Source of the DNA: JBCBJZ01 sp038522635
GTDB taxonomy: Bacteria > Pseudomonadota > Alphaproteobacteria > Rhizobiales > Hyphomicrobiaceae
DNA: 6,612 bases
NCBI GenBank assembly: GCA_038522635.1
Contig: JBCBJZ010000177.1
Span: 1 to 6,612 of the forward strand
Direction of reading: 5' to 3'
The notes beneath the pieces were generated by a model, which did no database searches, was not told the DNA's origin, and was given only the letters and a program-made list of their open reading frames with translations. The position numbers were made by a program, and so were the translations under genes. Shown in pieces: positions 1 to 6,124 of the stretch; within the stretch, counting starts at the first letter, position 1; every line of letters begins with the position of its first letter.

Positions 1-90
1 CGCCTTACCCTACTGATGACCGGCAACAAAAGTGTACACCCGCTTCTGGTGCTATCGCCTTAAGCGAAAGTTCAACGCCAAACCAAGGGC
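1..90. other. Short flank without recognisable gene, downstream of metC
   Basis: No frame on either strand gives a recognisable protein end here. One plus-strand frame is open from base 1 to a TAA at 61-63, but its 20 residues resemble nothing I know. The stretch is visibly less GC-rich than the rest of the window. A 7-base direct repeat CGCCTTA sits at 1-7 and 56-62. No strong intrinsic terminator for the minus-strand gene is visible; the best candidate, a 4-bp stem TCGC/GCGA on the minus strand around 56-68, is too short to count. Confidence 0.4.
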
Positions 91-1308
91 TTATATGGGG
101 GTCCCGCTACAATTTGACGCTACCCGACTCTGGCGCAGACGATCGAAGCCGGCTTCCAGGTCCGCGATCAGGTCGTCCGTGTCCTCAAGGCCGATGTGAA
201 TGCGCATGACCTGACCGCGCGGTATCCCCTCGCGGGGCCACGCCGTCACCGTCCGCTGTCGCTCCGGCTCAACCGGGATCAACAGGCTCTCGTAGCCGCC
301 CCAGGACGAGCCCATCCCGTAGAGCGCCAGGCCATCGAGCAGGGCGGCCAACGCGGGCTCCTGGCTGAGGTCTTCGCGCAAGATGAACCCGAACAAACTG
401 GACGCACCCAGGAAATCGCGCTTCCACAGCGCGTGTCCCGGATCATGTTCCATTGCCGGATGCATCACGTGGGCCACCTCTTCACGCCCCGCCAGCCAAT
501 GGGCAACGCGCAGCCCGCTTTCCTCTTGCTGTTTCAGGCGTGTGGCGATGGTGCGGATGCCGCGCATGGCAAGGTAGACGTCGTCCGGGCCCGCGCACAG
601 CCCCAATTCTTGCCACCCCTTCTGGATCAGCGGGTAGGTCGCTTCATTGGCGGTGACGGTGCCCATGAGCAGGTCCGAGTGCCCCGCGATGTATTTGGTG
701 GCAGCCTGGATCGAGATATCGACGCCGTGCTCGAACGCCTTGAAATAGAGCGGTGAGGCCCATGTGTTGTCCATCATCACGATGGCGCCAGCGCGGTGAG
801 CCGCGTCCGCGATCGCCGGCACGTCCTGCACTTCGAACGTCCACGTGCACGGGCTTTCGACCAGGACGACAGATGTGTTGGGCCGCAGCAGCGCTTCGAT
901 GCCGCCACCGATCAGCGGATCGTAATAGGTGGTTGTCACGCCCATGCGCGCGAGCATGCCATCGGCGAACGTGCGCGAAGGCGCGTAGACGGCATCCGGC
1001 ATGAGCACGTGGTCGCCCGCTTTGGTGCAGCACAGCAGTGGTGCGGTCACGGCCGTCAGCCCGGAGGCGCAGAGCCGGGTGCGAAACCCGCCTTCCAACG
1101 CACGCACGGCTTCTTCAAACGCGAAGGTGCCGGGGGTGCCGTGGATGCCGTAGGTGACGCCATCCCCGGGCGCGATCGCCCGTGAGGCGCGACGGTCCGC
1201 AAGCGTGGGGCTGAGGATGGTCGAAGCGCGGTAAACGGGTGGGTTTACGACGCCAAAGTTGGCGTGGGGGTCTCGGCCGGCGATGACCGCTTTGGTGGCG
1301 TCTTTCAT
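91..1308 (-). CDS. metC: Cystathionine beta-lyase, PLP-dependent trans-sulfuration enzyme
   Basis: The product (405 aa from the ATG at 1308) cleaves L-cystathionine to homocysteine, pyruvate and ammonia in the cytoplasm, the penultimate stage of methionine synthesis. It is a fold-type I PLP enzyme of the Cys/Met metabolism family and matches E. coli MetC over nearly its full length. The motif AATKYIAGHSD holds the PLP lysine (K205). Also visible are the PLP-ring aspartate in DNTW (D180), the active-site tyrosine in DAVYAPS (Y108), the SSWGGYESL segment (W336) and the carboxylate-binding arginine in MRIHIGLED (R369). The usual YGRRGT motif reads YGIHGT (Y53 kept, both arginines replaced). SSWGGYESL and the general match favour beta-lyase over cystathionine gamma-synthase or gamma-lyase. 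An in-frame GTG at 1368 would add 20 residues (Pro/Ala-rich, unlike the family), so the ATG at 1308 with AGAAGG just upstream is preferred. The last dozen or so residues, after GFDRLR, extend past the usual family end. The gene is transcribed away from the efflux operon. Confidence 0.93.
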   Translation of the reverse strand: MKDATKAVIAGRDPHANFGVVNPPVYRASTILSPTLADRRASRAIAPGDGVTYGIHGTPGTFAFEEAVRALEGGFRTRLCASGLTAVTAPLLCCTKAGDHVLMPDAVYAPSRTFADGMLARMGVTTTYYDPLIGGGIEALLRPNTSVVLVESPCTWTFEVQDVPAIADAAHRAGAIVMMDNTWASPLYFKAFEHGVDISIQAATKYIAGHSDLLMGTVTANEATYPLIQKGWQELGLCAGPDDVYLAMRGIRTIATRLKQQEESGLRVAHWLAGREEVAHVMHPAMEHDPGHALWKRDFLGASSLFGFILREDLSQEPALAALLDGLALYGMGSSWGGYESLLIPVEPERQRTVTAWPREGIPRGQVMRIHIGLEDTDDLIADLEAGFDRLRQSRVASNCSGTPI

Positions 1309-1312
1309 GGGG

Positions 1313-1318
1313 CCTTCT
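1313..1318 (-). promoter_or_regulatory. Ribosome binding site deciding the metC start
   Basis: The minus strand reads AGAAGG four bases before the ATG at 1308. The spacing is a little short, but no comparable purine run precedes the alternative GTG at 1368, which supports the shorter protein. Confidence 0.5.
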
Positions 1319-1373
1319 GGGTTGGGTAGGACGTGGCGGGTGGTGGGGGCTGCACATGGACACGCCACATCCG

Positions 1374-1387
1374 CGGGTATCGGGTAT
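1374..1387. repeat. Tandem 7-base direct repeat CGGGTAT x2
   Basis: Two perfect head-to-tail copies of CGGGTAT lie 66-79 bases upstream of the metC start. On the minus strand this reads ATACCCGATACCCG. It may be chance or part of the metC control region; no function can be assigned. Confidence 0.45.
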
Positions 1388-1488
1388 CATGACCATGCCC
1401 GGGCAAGTCCGCGCCGTCCAGGCTTAGGCTTGGGCGTGCGCGCTGATCTAACGTGCGCGACGCTGTGTTGCCCGTTAAACGCATGTGC

Positions 1489-1514
1489 AGCTCGGCCCTG
1501 GGTGGCCACGAGCT
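1489..1514. repeat. Imperfect hairpin in the divergent intergenic region
   Basis: AGCTC-GGCC, a 6-base loop, then GGCC-(AC)-GAGCT can fold as a 9-bp GC-rich stem with a 2-base bulge. It has no T-run on either side, so it is not a typical intrinsic terminator. It could be a leader-RNA structure if transcription starts upstream of it, or simply a chance dyad in GC-rich DNA. Confidence 0.35.
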
Positions 1515-1538
1515 CAGCCTGGACCTCTCACCGCTGCG

Positions 1539-1555
1539 ATCAACCGTGAGTTGAT
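1539..1555. promoter_or_regulatory. Perfect inverted repeat ATCAAC-N5-GTTGAT, candidate operator
   Basis: Two perfect 6-base arms flank a 5-base centre (CGTGA). The 17-bp dyad is of a size bound by dimeric helix-turn-helix regulators, and its right arm overlaps a possible -35 element TTGATG at 1551-1556. It lies about 150 bases before the adaptor start. The regulator is not in the window and its family cannot be told from the site. Confidence 0.4.
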
Positions 1556-1580
1556 GCCTGGGCCGGGAAAGGCGTATGGC
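1551..1580 (+). promoter_or_regulatory. Weak candidate promoter for the efflux operon
   Basis: TTGATG (1551-1556) and TATGGC (1575-1580) are separated by 18 bases, matching the sigma-70 consensus at 4 of 6 and 3 of 6 positions. The match is poor and chance is quite possible. It is listed because the two inverted repeats sit at its -35 and just downstream of its predicted start, where a repressor would act. Confidence 0.2.
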
Positions 1581-1601
1581 ATGGTGCAAAGCGTACGCTA
1601 A

Positions 1602-1618
1602 ACTTTAACGCGTAAAGT
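1602..1618. promoter_or_regulatory. Perfect inverted repeat ACTTTA-N5-TAAAGT, candidate operator
   Basis: Perfect 6-base arms surround the centre ACGCG, giving a 17-bp dyad with an AT-rich outer part that stands out in this GC-rich DNA. It lies 89 bases before the adaptor start, three bases after a separate palindrome GCGTACGC (1591-1598). RND operons are often controlled by TetR-, MarR- or LysR-family proteins binding such dyads; that this is one is inference. Confidence 0.45.
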
Positions 1619-1707
1619 GTCGGGCGGCCCGTGCCCTGTCGGTGCGCCGCCCTACCGTGTAGATCCCCGTTTCGCGTTTCCCGTTCCGCGTCGTTGTGAA
1701 AGTCCCG

Positions 1708-2934
1708 ATGACCCGCAAAACGCTCAGCACGCTTCTCCAGGTCGCGGTCTTTGCCGGACTGCTGGCGGCCGCGGGCGCGATGTGGGCGCAGCGCGACGAA
1801 GTGGTCGCGATGATGCAGGAGCTGTCGGGTGACGCTGGCGAGCGGCAGGGCAAACGTCGCCGCGGCCGCGCTTCCGGCGCCGTTCCCGTGATCGTGGCCA
1901 ACGTCACGGAGCAAGCCGATACGCTGCAGATCATCGCGGTCGGCAGCGCCAAGGCCGTGCGTTCGATCACGCTCTTTCCCAAGGTTGAAGGCGAGATCAC
2001 CCGGTTCGCGGTGCCGGCCGGCGCGCGCGTGGCGAAGGGTGCAACGGTTGTGCAACTTGAAAGCCGCGCTGCCCAACTTGCCGTCGAGATCGCGCAAACC
2101 AGGCTGGCGGAGGCGAAACTCGCAGTCGCGCGCGCAGCTCAACTGTTGCGCCGCCGCGTGCAGTCGGCCGCCAAACGTAAAGACGCACGAATCGTTGAGG
2201 CGCGTGCCAAACTTGAGCTCGCCCAGGCCCGCCGGGCGTTGCGCGAACATACCGTGCGCGCGCCGTTCGCGGGCTTCATCGGCTTTGAGCAGGTGGAGAC
2301 CGGCGAGCGCGTGACCAAGATGACGGCACTGACCACGCTTGATGATCGCAGTACGATTCTCGTTGAATTCGATGTGCCGGAGAAACACGTCCAGCGCCTT
2401 GCCAAAGGCCAGCGCATTGCGGTCACGACGCCGTCGTTCGCAAACCGCGTCTTTGCGGGGCGTATCGTGCGGTTTGCAGCCCGGGTCGATGCAGCATCGC
2501 GGACGTTGAAGGTGCGCGCGGCCATCCCCAACGGTGATGATGCGTTAAGGCCGGGCATGTCGTTTGCGATCCGGATGGATTTGCCCGGCCCGCGTTTCGC
2601 AACCGTGCCGGAACTTGCCTTCCAATGGGCACAAGGGCGCAGCTTCGTGTGGCGCATCGAAGAGGGTCGCGCGCGTCAACGTGATGTGCGCCTGGTCCGC
2701 CGTCGCAACGGGTTGATCCTGATCGAGGGCGATGTGGCACCAGGTGATCTGGTGGTGATCGAGGGCATCCAGCGGCTGCGTGCGGGACGGGCGGTACGCA
2801 TCGAAACGCCACCGCCGTCAGCGGATGCACCCCGTGCAGATGCTGCGGCGGCGGAACGCGCACGCGCGCGTGCTGCGCGGCCCCAACGACCACCCGAACA
2901 ACGCCAGGGGCAACGCGCGGGACAAAAGCCGTGA
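1708..2934 (+). CDS. RND efflux periplasmic adaptor subunit (membrane fusion protein, HlyD/MexH/MdtA type)
   Basis: The 408-aa product links an inner-membrane RND pump to an outer-membrane channel. A short basic N-terminus (MTRKTLSTLLQV) leads into one hydrophobic segment (about residues 7-26) that has no lipobox cysteine, so it is probably an uncleaved anchor or a signal peptide rather than a lipoprotein. A basic linker (GKRRRGR) follows. The two lipoyl half-motifs are at about residues 90-118 (FPKVEGEI...VAKGATVVQLES) and 183-208 (VRAPFAGFIGF...). They flank an Ala/Arg/Glu-rich helical hairpin (about 120-180). The beta-barrel (about 216-292) includes RPGMSFAIRM, and the membrane-proximal domain runs to about 366. 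The last 40 residues are an Ala/Arg/Pro/Gln-rich tail that looks disordered. An alternative GTG start at 1696 would add MKVP; neither start has a strong Shine-Dalgarno, and the ATG is preferred. The stop overlaps the pump start by 4 bases. Substrate cannot be inferred. Confidence 0.9.
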   Translation: MTRKTLSTLLQVAVFAGLLAAAGAMWAQRDEVVAMMQELSGDAGERQGKRRRGRASGAVPVIVANVTEQADTLQIIAVGSAKAVRSITLFPKVEGEITRFAVPAGARVAKGATVVQLESRAAQLAVEIAQTRLAEAKLAVARAAQLLRRRVQSAAKRKDARIVEARAKLELAQARRALREHTVRAPFAGFIGFEQVETGERVTKMTALTTLDDRSTILVEFDVPEKHVQRLAKGQRIAVTTPSFANRVFAGRIVRFAARVDAASRTLKVRAAIPNGDDALRPGMSFAIRMDLPGPRFATVPELAFQWAQGRSFVWRIEEGRARQRDVRLVRRRNGLILIEGDVAPGDLVVIEGIQRLRAGRAVRIETPPPSADAPRADAAAAERARARAARPQRPPEQRQGQRAGQKP

Positions 2935-5900
2935 CGGCGCTCTCCGACATCGCCAGCTTGTGCGTGCGCCGCCCTTACCTCGCGGCCGTGCTGAACCTGC
3001 TCATCATCATCGCGGGCGCCAGCGCGCTGGCCGGCGTCGAAGTGCGCGAACTCCCCGACGTCGATCGCCCGGTGGTGAGCGTGCGCGGCGATCTGCCTGG
3101 TGCATCGCCTGAAACCCTCGATGCCGAAGTCACCAGCATCGTCGAAGGCGCGGTGGCACGCGTTAACGGCGTCGTCCAGGTGCGCTCCTCCAGCGAAGAG
3201 GACAACTTCCGCATCCGCATCGTCTTCAACCCGTCGGTGAACCTGATCGATGCGGCGAACGATGTGCGCGAAGCGGTCGCCCGGGTCAGACGGCGTTTGC
3301 CGGACCGTCTTGAAAACCTGACCGTCGTCAAAGCCGACGCCGATGCGGGCGCGATCGTGCGCCTGGCGGTCTATTCCGACAGCCTGAAAATCGAAGATGT
3401 CACGCGCATCGCCCGCGATGAAGTGGTGCCGGCGCTGACGGCGATCAAAGGCGTCGCCGACGTCGAGGTGTCCGGCGCGCGCGAGCGCGTGGTGCGCGTG
3501 GTCATCGATCCGCTGCGCTTGGCAAGCTACCAGCTTTCCATCGCCGATGTGGTCGCCACGCTGCGCGCGGCCCGCCTCGATGTGCCCGCTGGCAGCTTCA
3601 AGTCGGCCGACCAGGACATCATCGTGCGCGCCGACGCGTCGGTCGAGAAGCCCGCGGCAATCGAACGTCTGCTGCTACGCGATAACGTTCGCCTGGGCGA
3701 CATCGCAACGGTCTATTTCGCGGCTGCGACGCCGATCAACTACGTGCGCGTGAACGGCCGCAGCGTCATCACGTTAGGCGTCATCCGCCGCGCCAAAGCG
3801 AACACGGTTGCCATCTCAGACCGCGTCAGCCAGCGGATCGCGCAACTGAACCAGCGTCTGCGCGCCATCACCATCGTGCGCACCTCCGACGATGCCATCT
3901 TTATCCGCGGCGCGATCGGCGAAGTGCTGCTCAGTCTCGCGATCGCGGTCACCATCGTCGTCGGCGTGATCGCGCTGTTCATCGGCCACCTGCGCACCGC
4001 GTTGATCCCGGCGGTGGCGATCCCTGTGGCGCTGATCGGCACGATCGCGGCCCTTTGGCTGTTCGGTTTTTCGATCAACCTTGTCACGTTGCTCGCGCTG
4101 GTGCTCGCCGCTGGCATCGTGGTGGACGATGCGATCGTGGTGCTCGAGAACATCCAGCGGCTGCGCGCGCAAGGGGCGGCTGCGGGCGCAGCCTCGGTGA
4201 TCGGGACGCGTCAGGTGTTCTTCGCGGTCATCGCCACCACCGCGACGCTTGTGGCTGTGTTCGTGCCGATCTCGTTTCTGCCGAGCAAAGTTGGGCGGCT
4301 TTTTGCGGAGTTCGGTTTCGTGTTGGCGGTCGCGGTGATGGTGTCGTCGTTCGTGGCGTTGACGCTGTGCCCGATGCTGGCGTCGCGGTTGGGTACGCCT
4401 GGGCGAGCGCCTGCGTCGCGCGATGGCGAGGATGGGCCGCGGCGCGGTTTGATCGCGGCGGCGTGGGCCGGCTGCGGGCTTGCTTTCGCCAAGGCGTACG
4501 ACGCGACCATCGCTGGCGTCATACGCGCGCCGCTGATCGTTGTTGGCCTCAGCGCGATCATCGGGTCAGCGGGTGCCATCACCTACACCACGCTTGGCGA
4601 AGAACTCGTGCCGAAAGAAGACCGCGGACGGCTCAACCTCTGGATGGTCGGCCCGGACGGGACCGGGCTCGATTACATCGACCGCCAGATGGAGTGGGCC
4701 GAACGCCTGTTGCGTCCGCATGTCGAGAGCGGCCTCATCACCACGCTTGATACGATCTCAGGCGCCTACGACCCGAACCGAGGGCGTATCATCGCGCCGC
4801 TCAAGCCCTGGAGCGAGCGGAGCGTCGGTGAGGGCGAGCTTGTGCGCGCCCTGAACGCTGAATTGCGTAAGTTGCCCGGCGCGCGCGCGCGCATCTACCG
4901 CGGCAACTCGTTGGGGCTGCGCAACGCGGGCGGTGGCCTCAAGTTCGCGCTGATCGGCGCCAATTACGATGTGTTGGCGCAGGCTGCGCAAAAGTTCCGC
5001 GCCGCGATGGAGCGCGAACTGCCCAAGATCGCCAGCGTCCGCGTGGAGTTTCGCGCCACCCAGCCGCAGGTGTCGCTCCACGTTGACCGCGCCCGCGCAT
5101 CGGATCTGGGGGTCGACCTTGCCTTGCTGGCGCAGACGCTGCGTGTGCTGGTGGATGATACGGAAATCGGTGATTTGACAATCGATGACCAGCGCGTGCC
5201 GATCATCGTGCAAGCGCGAGCCGGCGCGGTCGATGATCCAAGCGATCTCAACAATCTGTTCGTGCGCGGTGGTGATGGCCGCATGGTGGCCTTGGCCCAG
5301 GTGATCACGTTTAAGGAACGCGCCGTCGCCGCCGAACTTGACCGTCACGGCCAACGGCGTGCGATCGAGATCCGCGGTGATCCGAGCGATGATCTGACGT
5401 TGCGCGAAGCGGTCGCGCAGGTGCGGGCGCTCGCAGCCAAAGTGCTGCCGGATGGCGTGAGCGTTCTGATGCTCGATGAAGCGGCCGATCTCGATGAGAC
5501 GTCATCGGGCGTGATGATCACCTTCGCCGTCGCCCTGCTCGTCGTTTTCCTGGTGCTGGTCGCGCAGTTTGAGAGCATCACCAGCGGCCTGATCGTGATT
5601 TTGACCGTGCCGTTCGGGATTGCAGCCGCGGTTTTTGCACTCGCGTTGAGCGGCACAACGATCAACATCTACAGCCAGATCGGTGTCCTTATGTTGATCG
5701 GGATCATGGCGAAGAACGCGATCCTGCTGGTCGAGTTCGCCGACCAGGAGCGCGACCGCGGCGCGAGCGTGGTTGAAGCTGCGCGCACCGCCTGCCGTAT
5801 CCGCTTGCGGCCGATCGTGATGACGATGCTGTCGACGATCTTGGCGGGCTTGCCTCTGGTGCTTGCGGAAGGGCCAGGTGCAGAAGCGCGCGCCGCGATC

Positions 5901-6062
5901 GGCTGGGTCGTGGTGGGCGGCCTCGGGCTGGCAGCGCTGGTCACGCTGTTTCTCACGCCCGCGCTTTATGTGCTCTTGGCGGGCTTGTCGTCGAGCCGCG
6001 CGCAAGCGACTGAGACGTTGGAACACGAACTCGATCGGGCCGCCCGCGCTGAGGTACATTAG
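2931..6062 (+). CDS. RND efflux pump inner-membrane permease (HAE1 family, AcrB/MexF-like)
   Basis: This 1043-aa proton-driven pump would export drugs or other small amphiphiles from the periplasm and membrane, working with the adaptor encoded just before it. Length and topology fit the family: TM1 at about residues 14-35, a large periplasmic loop to about 330, TM2-TM6 at about 332-484, TM7 at about 532-553, a second periplasmic loop, and TM8-TM12 at about 860-1016. The proton-relay aspartates are present in TM4 (VVDDAIVVLEN, D399-D400), as is the TM10 lysine (MAKNAILLVEF, K928), so the pump should be active. The segment matching the Phe-rich AcrB loop around F610-F617 reads SGAYDPNRG and lacks those phenylalanines, which suggests a different substrate range. 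The GTG start gives GTGA overlap with the adaptor stop; no other plausible start is nearby and no strong ribosome site is seen, which fits translational coupling. No outer-membrane channel gene follows. Heavy-metal (CusA) type is less likely, since no Met-rich sites are evident. Confidence 0.95.
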   Translation: MTALSDIASLCVRRPYLAAVLNLLIIIAGASALAGVEVRELPDVDRPVVSVRGDLPGASPETLDAEVTSIVEGAVARVNGVVQVRSSSEEDNFRIRIVFNPSVNLIDAANDVREAVARVRRRLPDRLENLTVVKADADAGAIVRLAVYSDSLKIEDVTRIARDEVVPALTAIKGVADVEVSGARERVVRVVIDPLRLASYQLSIADVVATLRAARLDVPAGSFKSADQDIIVRADASVEKPAAIERLLLRDNVRLGDIATVYFAAATPINYVRVNGRSVITLGVIRRAKANTVAISDRVSQRIAQLNQRLRAITIVRTSDDAIFIRGAIGEVLLSLAIAVTIVVGVIALFIGHLRTALIPAVAIPVALIGTIAALWLFGFSINLVTLLALVLAAGIVVDDAIVVLENIQRLRAQGAAAGAASVIGTRQVFFAVIATTATLVAVFVPISFLPSKVGRLFAEFGFVLAVAVMVSSFVALTLCPMLASRLGTPGRAPASRDGEDGPRRGLIAAAWAGCGLAFAKAYDATIAGVIRAPLIVVGLSAIIGSAGAITYTTLGEELVPKEDRGRLNLWMVGPDGTGLDYIDRQMEWAERLLRPHVESGLITTLDTISGAYDPNRGRIIAPLKPWSERSVGEGELVRALNAELRKLPGARARIYRGNSLGLRNAGGGLKFALIGANYDVLAQAAQKFRAAMERELPKIASVRVEFRATQPQVSLHVDRARASDLGVDLALLAQTLRVLVDDTEIGDLTIDDQRVPIIVQARAGAVDDPSDLNNLFVRGGDGRMVALAQVITFKERAVAAELDRHGQRRAIEIRGDPSDDLTLREAVAQVRALAAKVLPDGVSVLMLDEAADLDETSSGVMITFAVALLVVFLVLVAQFESITSGLIVILTVPFGIAAAVFALALSGTTINIYSQIGVLMLIGIMAKNAILLVEFADQERDRGASVVEAARTACRIRLRPIVMTMLSTILAGLPLVLAEGPGAEARAAIGWVVVGGLGLAALVTLFLTPALYVLLAGLSSSRAQATETLEHELDRAARAEVH
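4879..4892 (+). repeat. (GC)7 dinucleotide run inside the pump gene
   Basis: Seven consecutive GC units lie in the second periplasmic loop coding region (residues Gly-Ala-Arg-Ala-Arg). The reading frame is intact. Alternating GC runs can slip in replication or adopt Z-form DNA, but this may only reflect GC-rich codon choice. Confidence 0.5.
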
Positions 6063-6064
6063 AT

Positions 6065-6080
6065 CATCGGGCGACCGATG
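6065..6080 (+). repeat. Small GNRA-loop hairpin between the pump and the UPF0178 gene
   Basis: CATCGG-GCGA-CCGATG forms a perfect 6-bp stem closed by a GCGA (GNRA) tetraloop, starting two bases after the pump stop codon. No run of T follows, so it is not a standard intrinsic terminator. It could protect the 3' end of the efflux mRNA or be a weak stop. Confidence 0.4.
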
Positions 6081-6107
6081 CCCGTTGCTTTGATGGCCAT
6101 TGTGAAC

Positions 6108-6115
6108 AAGGGGAG
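6108..6115 (+). promoter_or_regulatory. Ribosome binding site of the UPF0178 gene
   Basis: AAGGGGAG lies 9 bases before the ATG at 6125 and 6 bases before the in-frame GTG at 6122. It is the clearest Shine-Dalgarno in the window and supports initiation here, not at the conserved domain start some 20 codons later. Confidence 0.65.
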
Positions 6116-6124
6116 ACGCTTGTG

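Larger units (their letters stand above)
1309..1707. other. Divergent intergenic region between metC and the efflux operon
   Basis: About 400 bases separate the two divergent start codons, and I find no convincing gene. Reading frames here have low-complexity or shadow-like translations and no good start signals. It should hold the promoters of both transcription units. It contains a tandem CGGGTAT repeat (1374-1387), a 10-base palindrome TGCCCGGGCA (1396-1405), a tandem AGGCTT repeat (1420-1431), an imperfect hairpin (1489-1514), two perfect 6-5-6 inverted repeats (1539-1555 and 1602-1618) and the palindrome GCGTACGC (1591-1598). No SAM-II-like or SAH-like riboswitch pattern could be recognised upstream of metC. 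Confidence 0.6.

Noticed and set aside
196..756. Open frame of 186 codons on the plus strand opposite metC
   Set aside because: It is antisense to the conserved C-terminal half of MetC and shows no motif of its own.
1309..1450. SAM-responsive riboswitch upstream of metC
   Set aside because: Methionine genes of alphaproteobacteria often carry SAM-II, but the minus strand here shows neither its conserved pseudoknot core words nor another known SAM or SAH pattern.
1305..1589. Possible 94-codon minus-strand gene in the divergent gap
   Set aside because: It overlaps the metC start in another frame, has no ribosome site I can see, and its translation is composition-driven.
1631..1699. 22-codon leader peptide starting at GTG 1631 before the adaptor
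   Set aside because: No Shine-Dalgarno, no regulatory codon run, and frames this short arise often by chance.
1540..2388. Open frame of 282 codons on the minus strand, antisense to the adaptor gene
   Set aside because: Its translation is Arg/His-rich without domains and mirrors the GC3-biased adaptor, which has clear family motifs on the plus strand.
4381..4470. Possible frameshift or insertion between TM6 and TM7 of the pump (Pro/Arg-rich stretch)
   Set aside because: RND pumps have a variable linker with an amphipathic helix here; total length is normal and both flanking TM segments are in frame.
4055..4750. Open frame of 231 codons on the plus strand within the pump gene
   Set aside because: It is a +1 shadow of the pump reading frame; the pump frame is uninterrupted and carries TM segments and family motifs there.
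5502..6059. Open frame of 185 codons on the minus strand opposite the pump C-terminus
   Set aside because: Low-complexity, charged translation with no recognisable domain; typical antisense shadow in GC-rich DNA.
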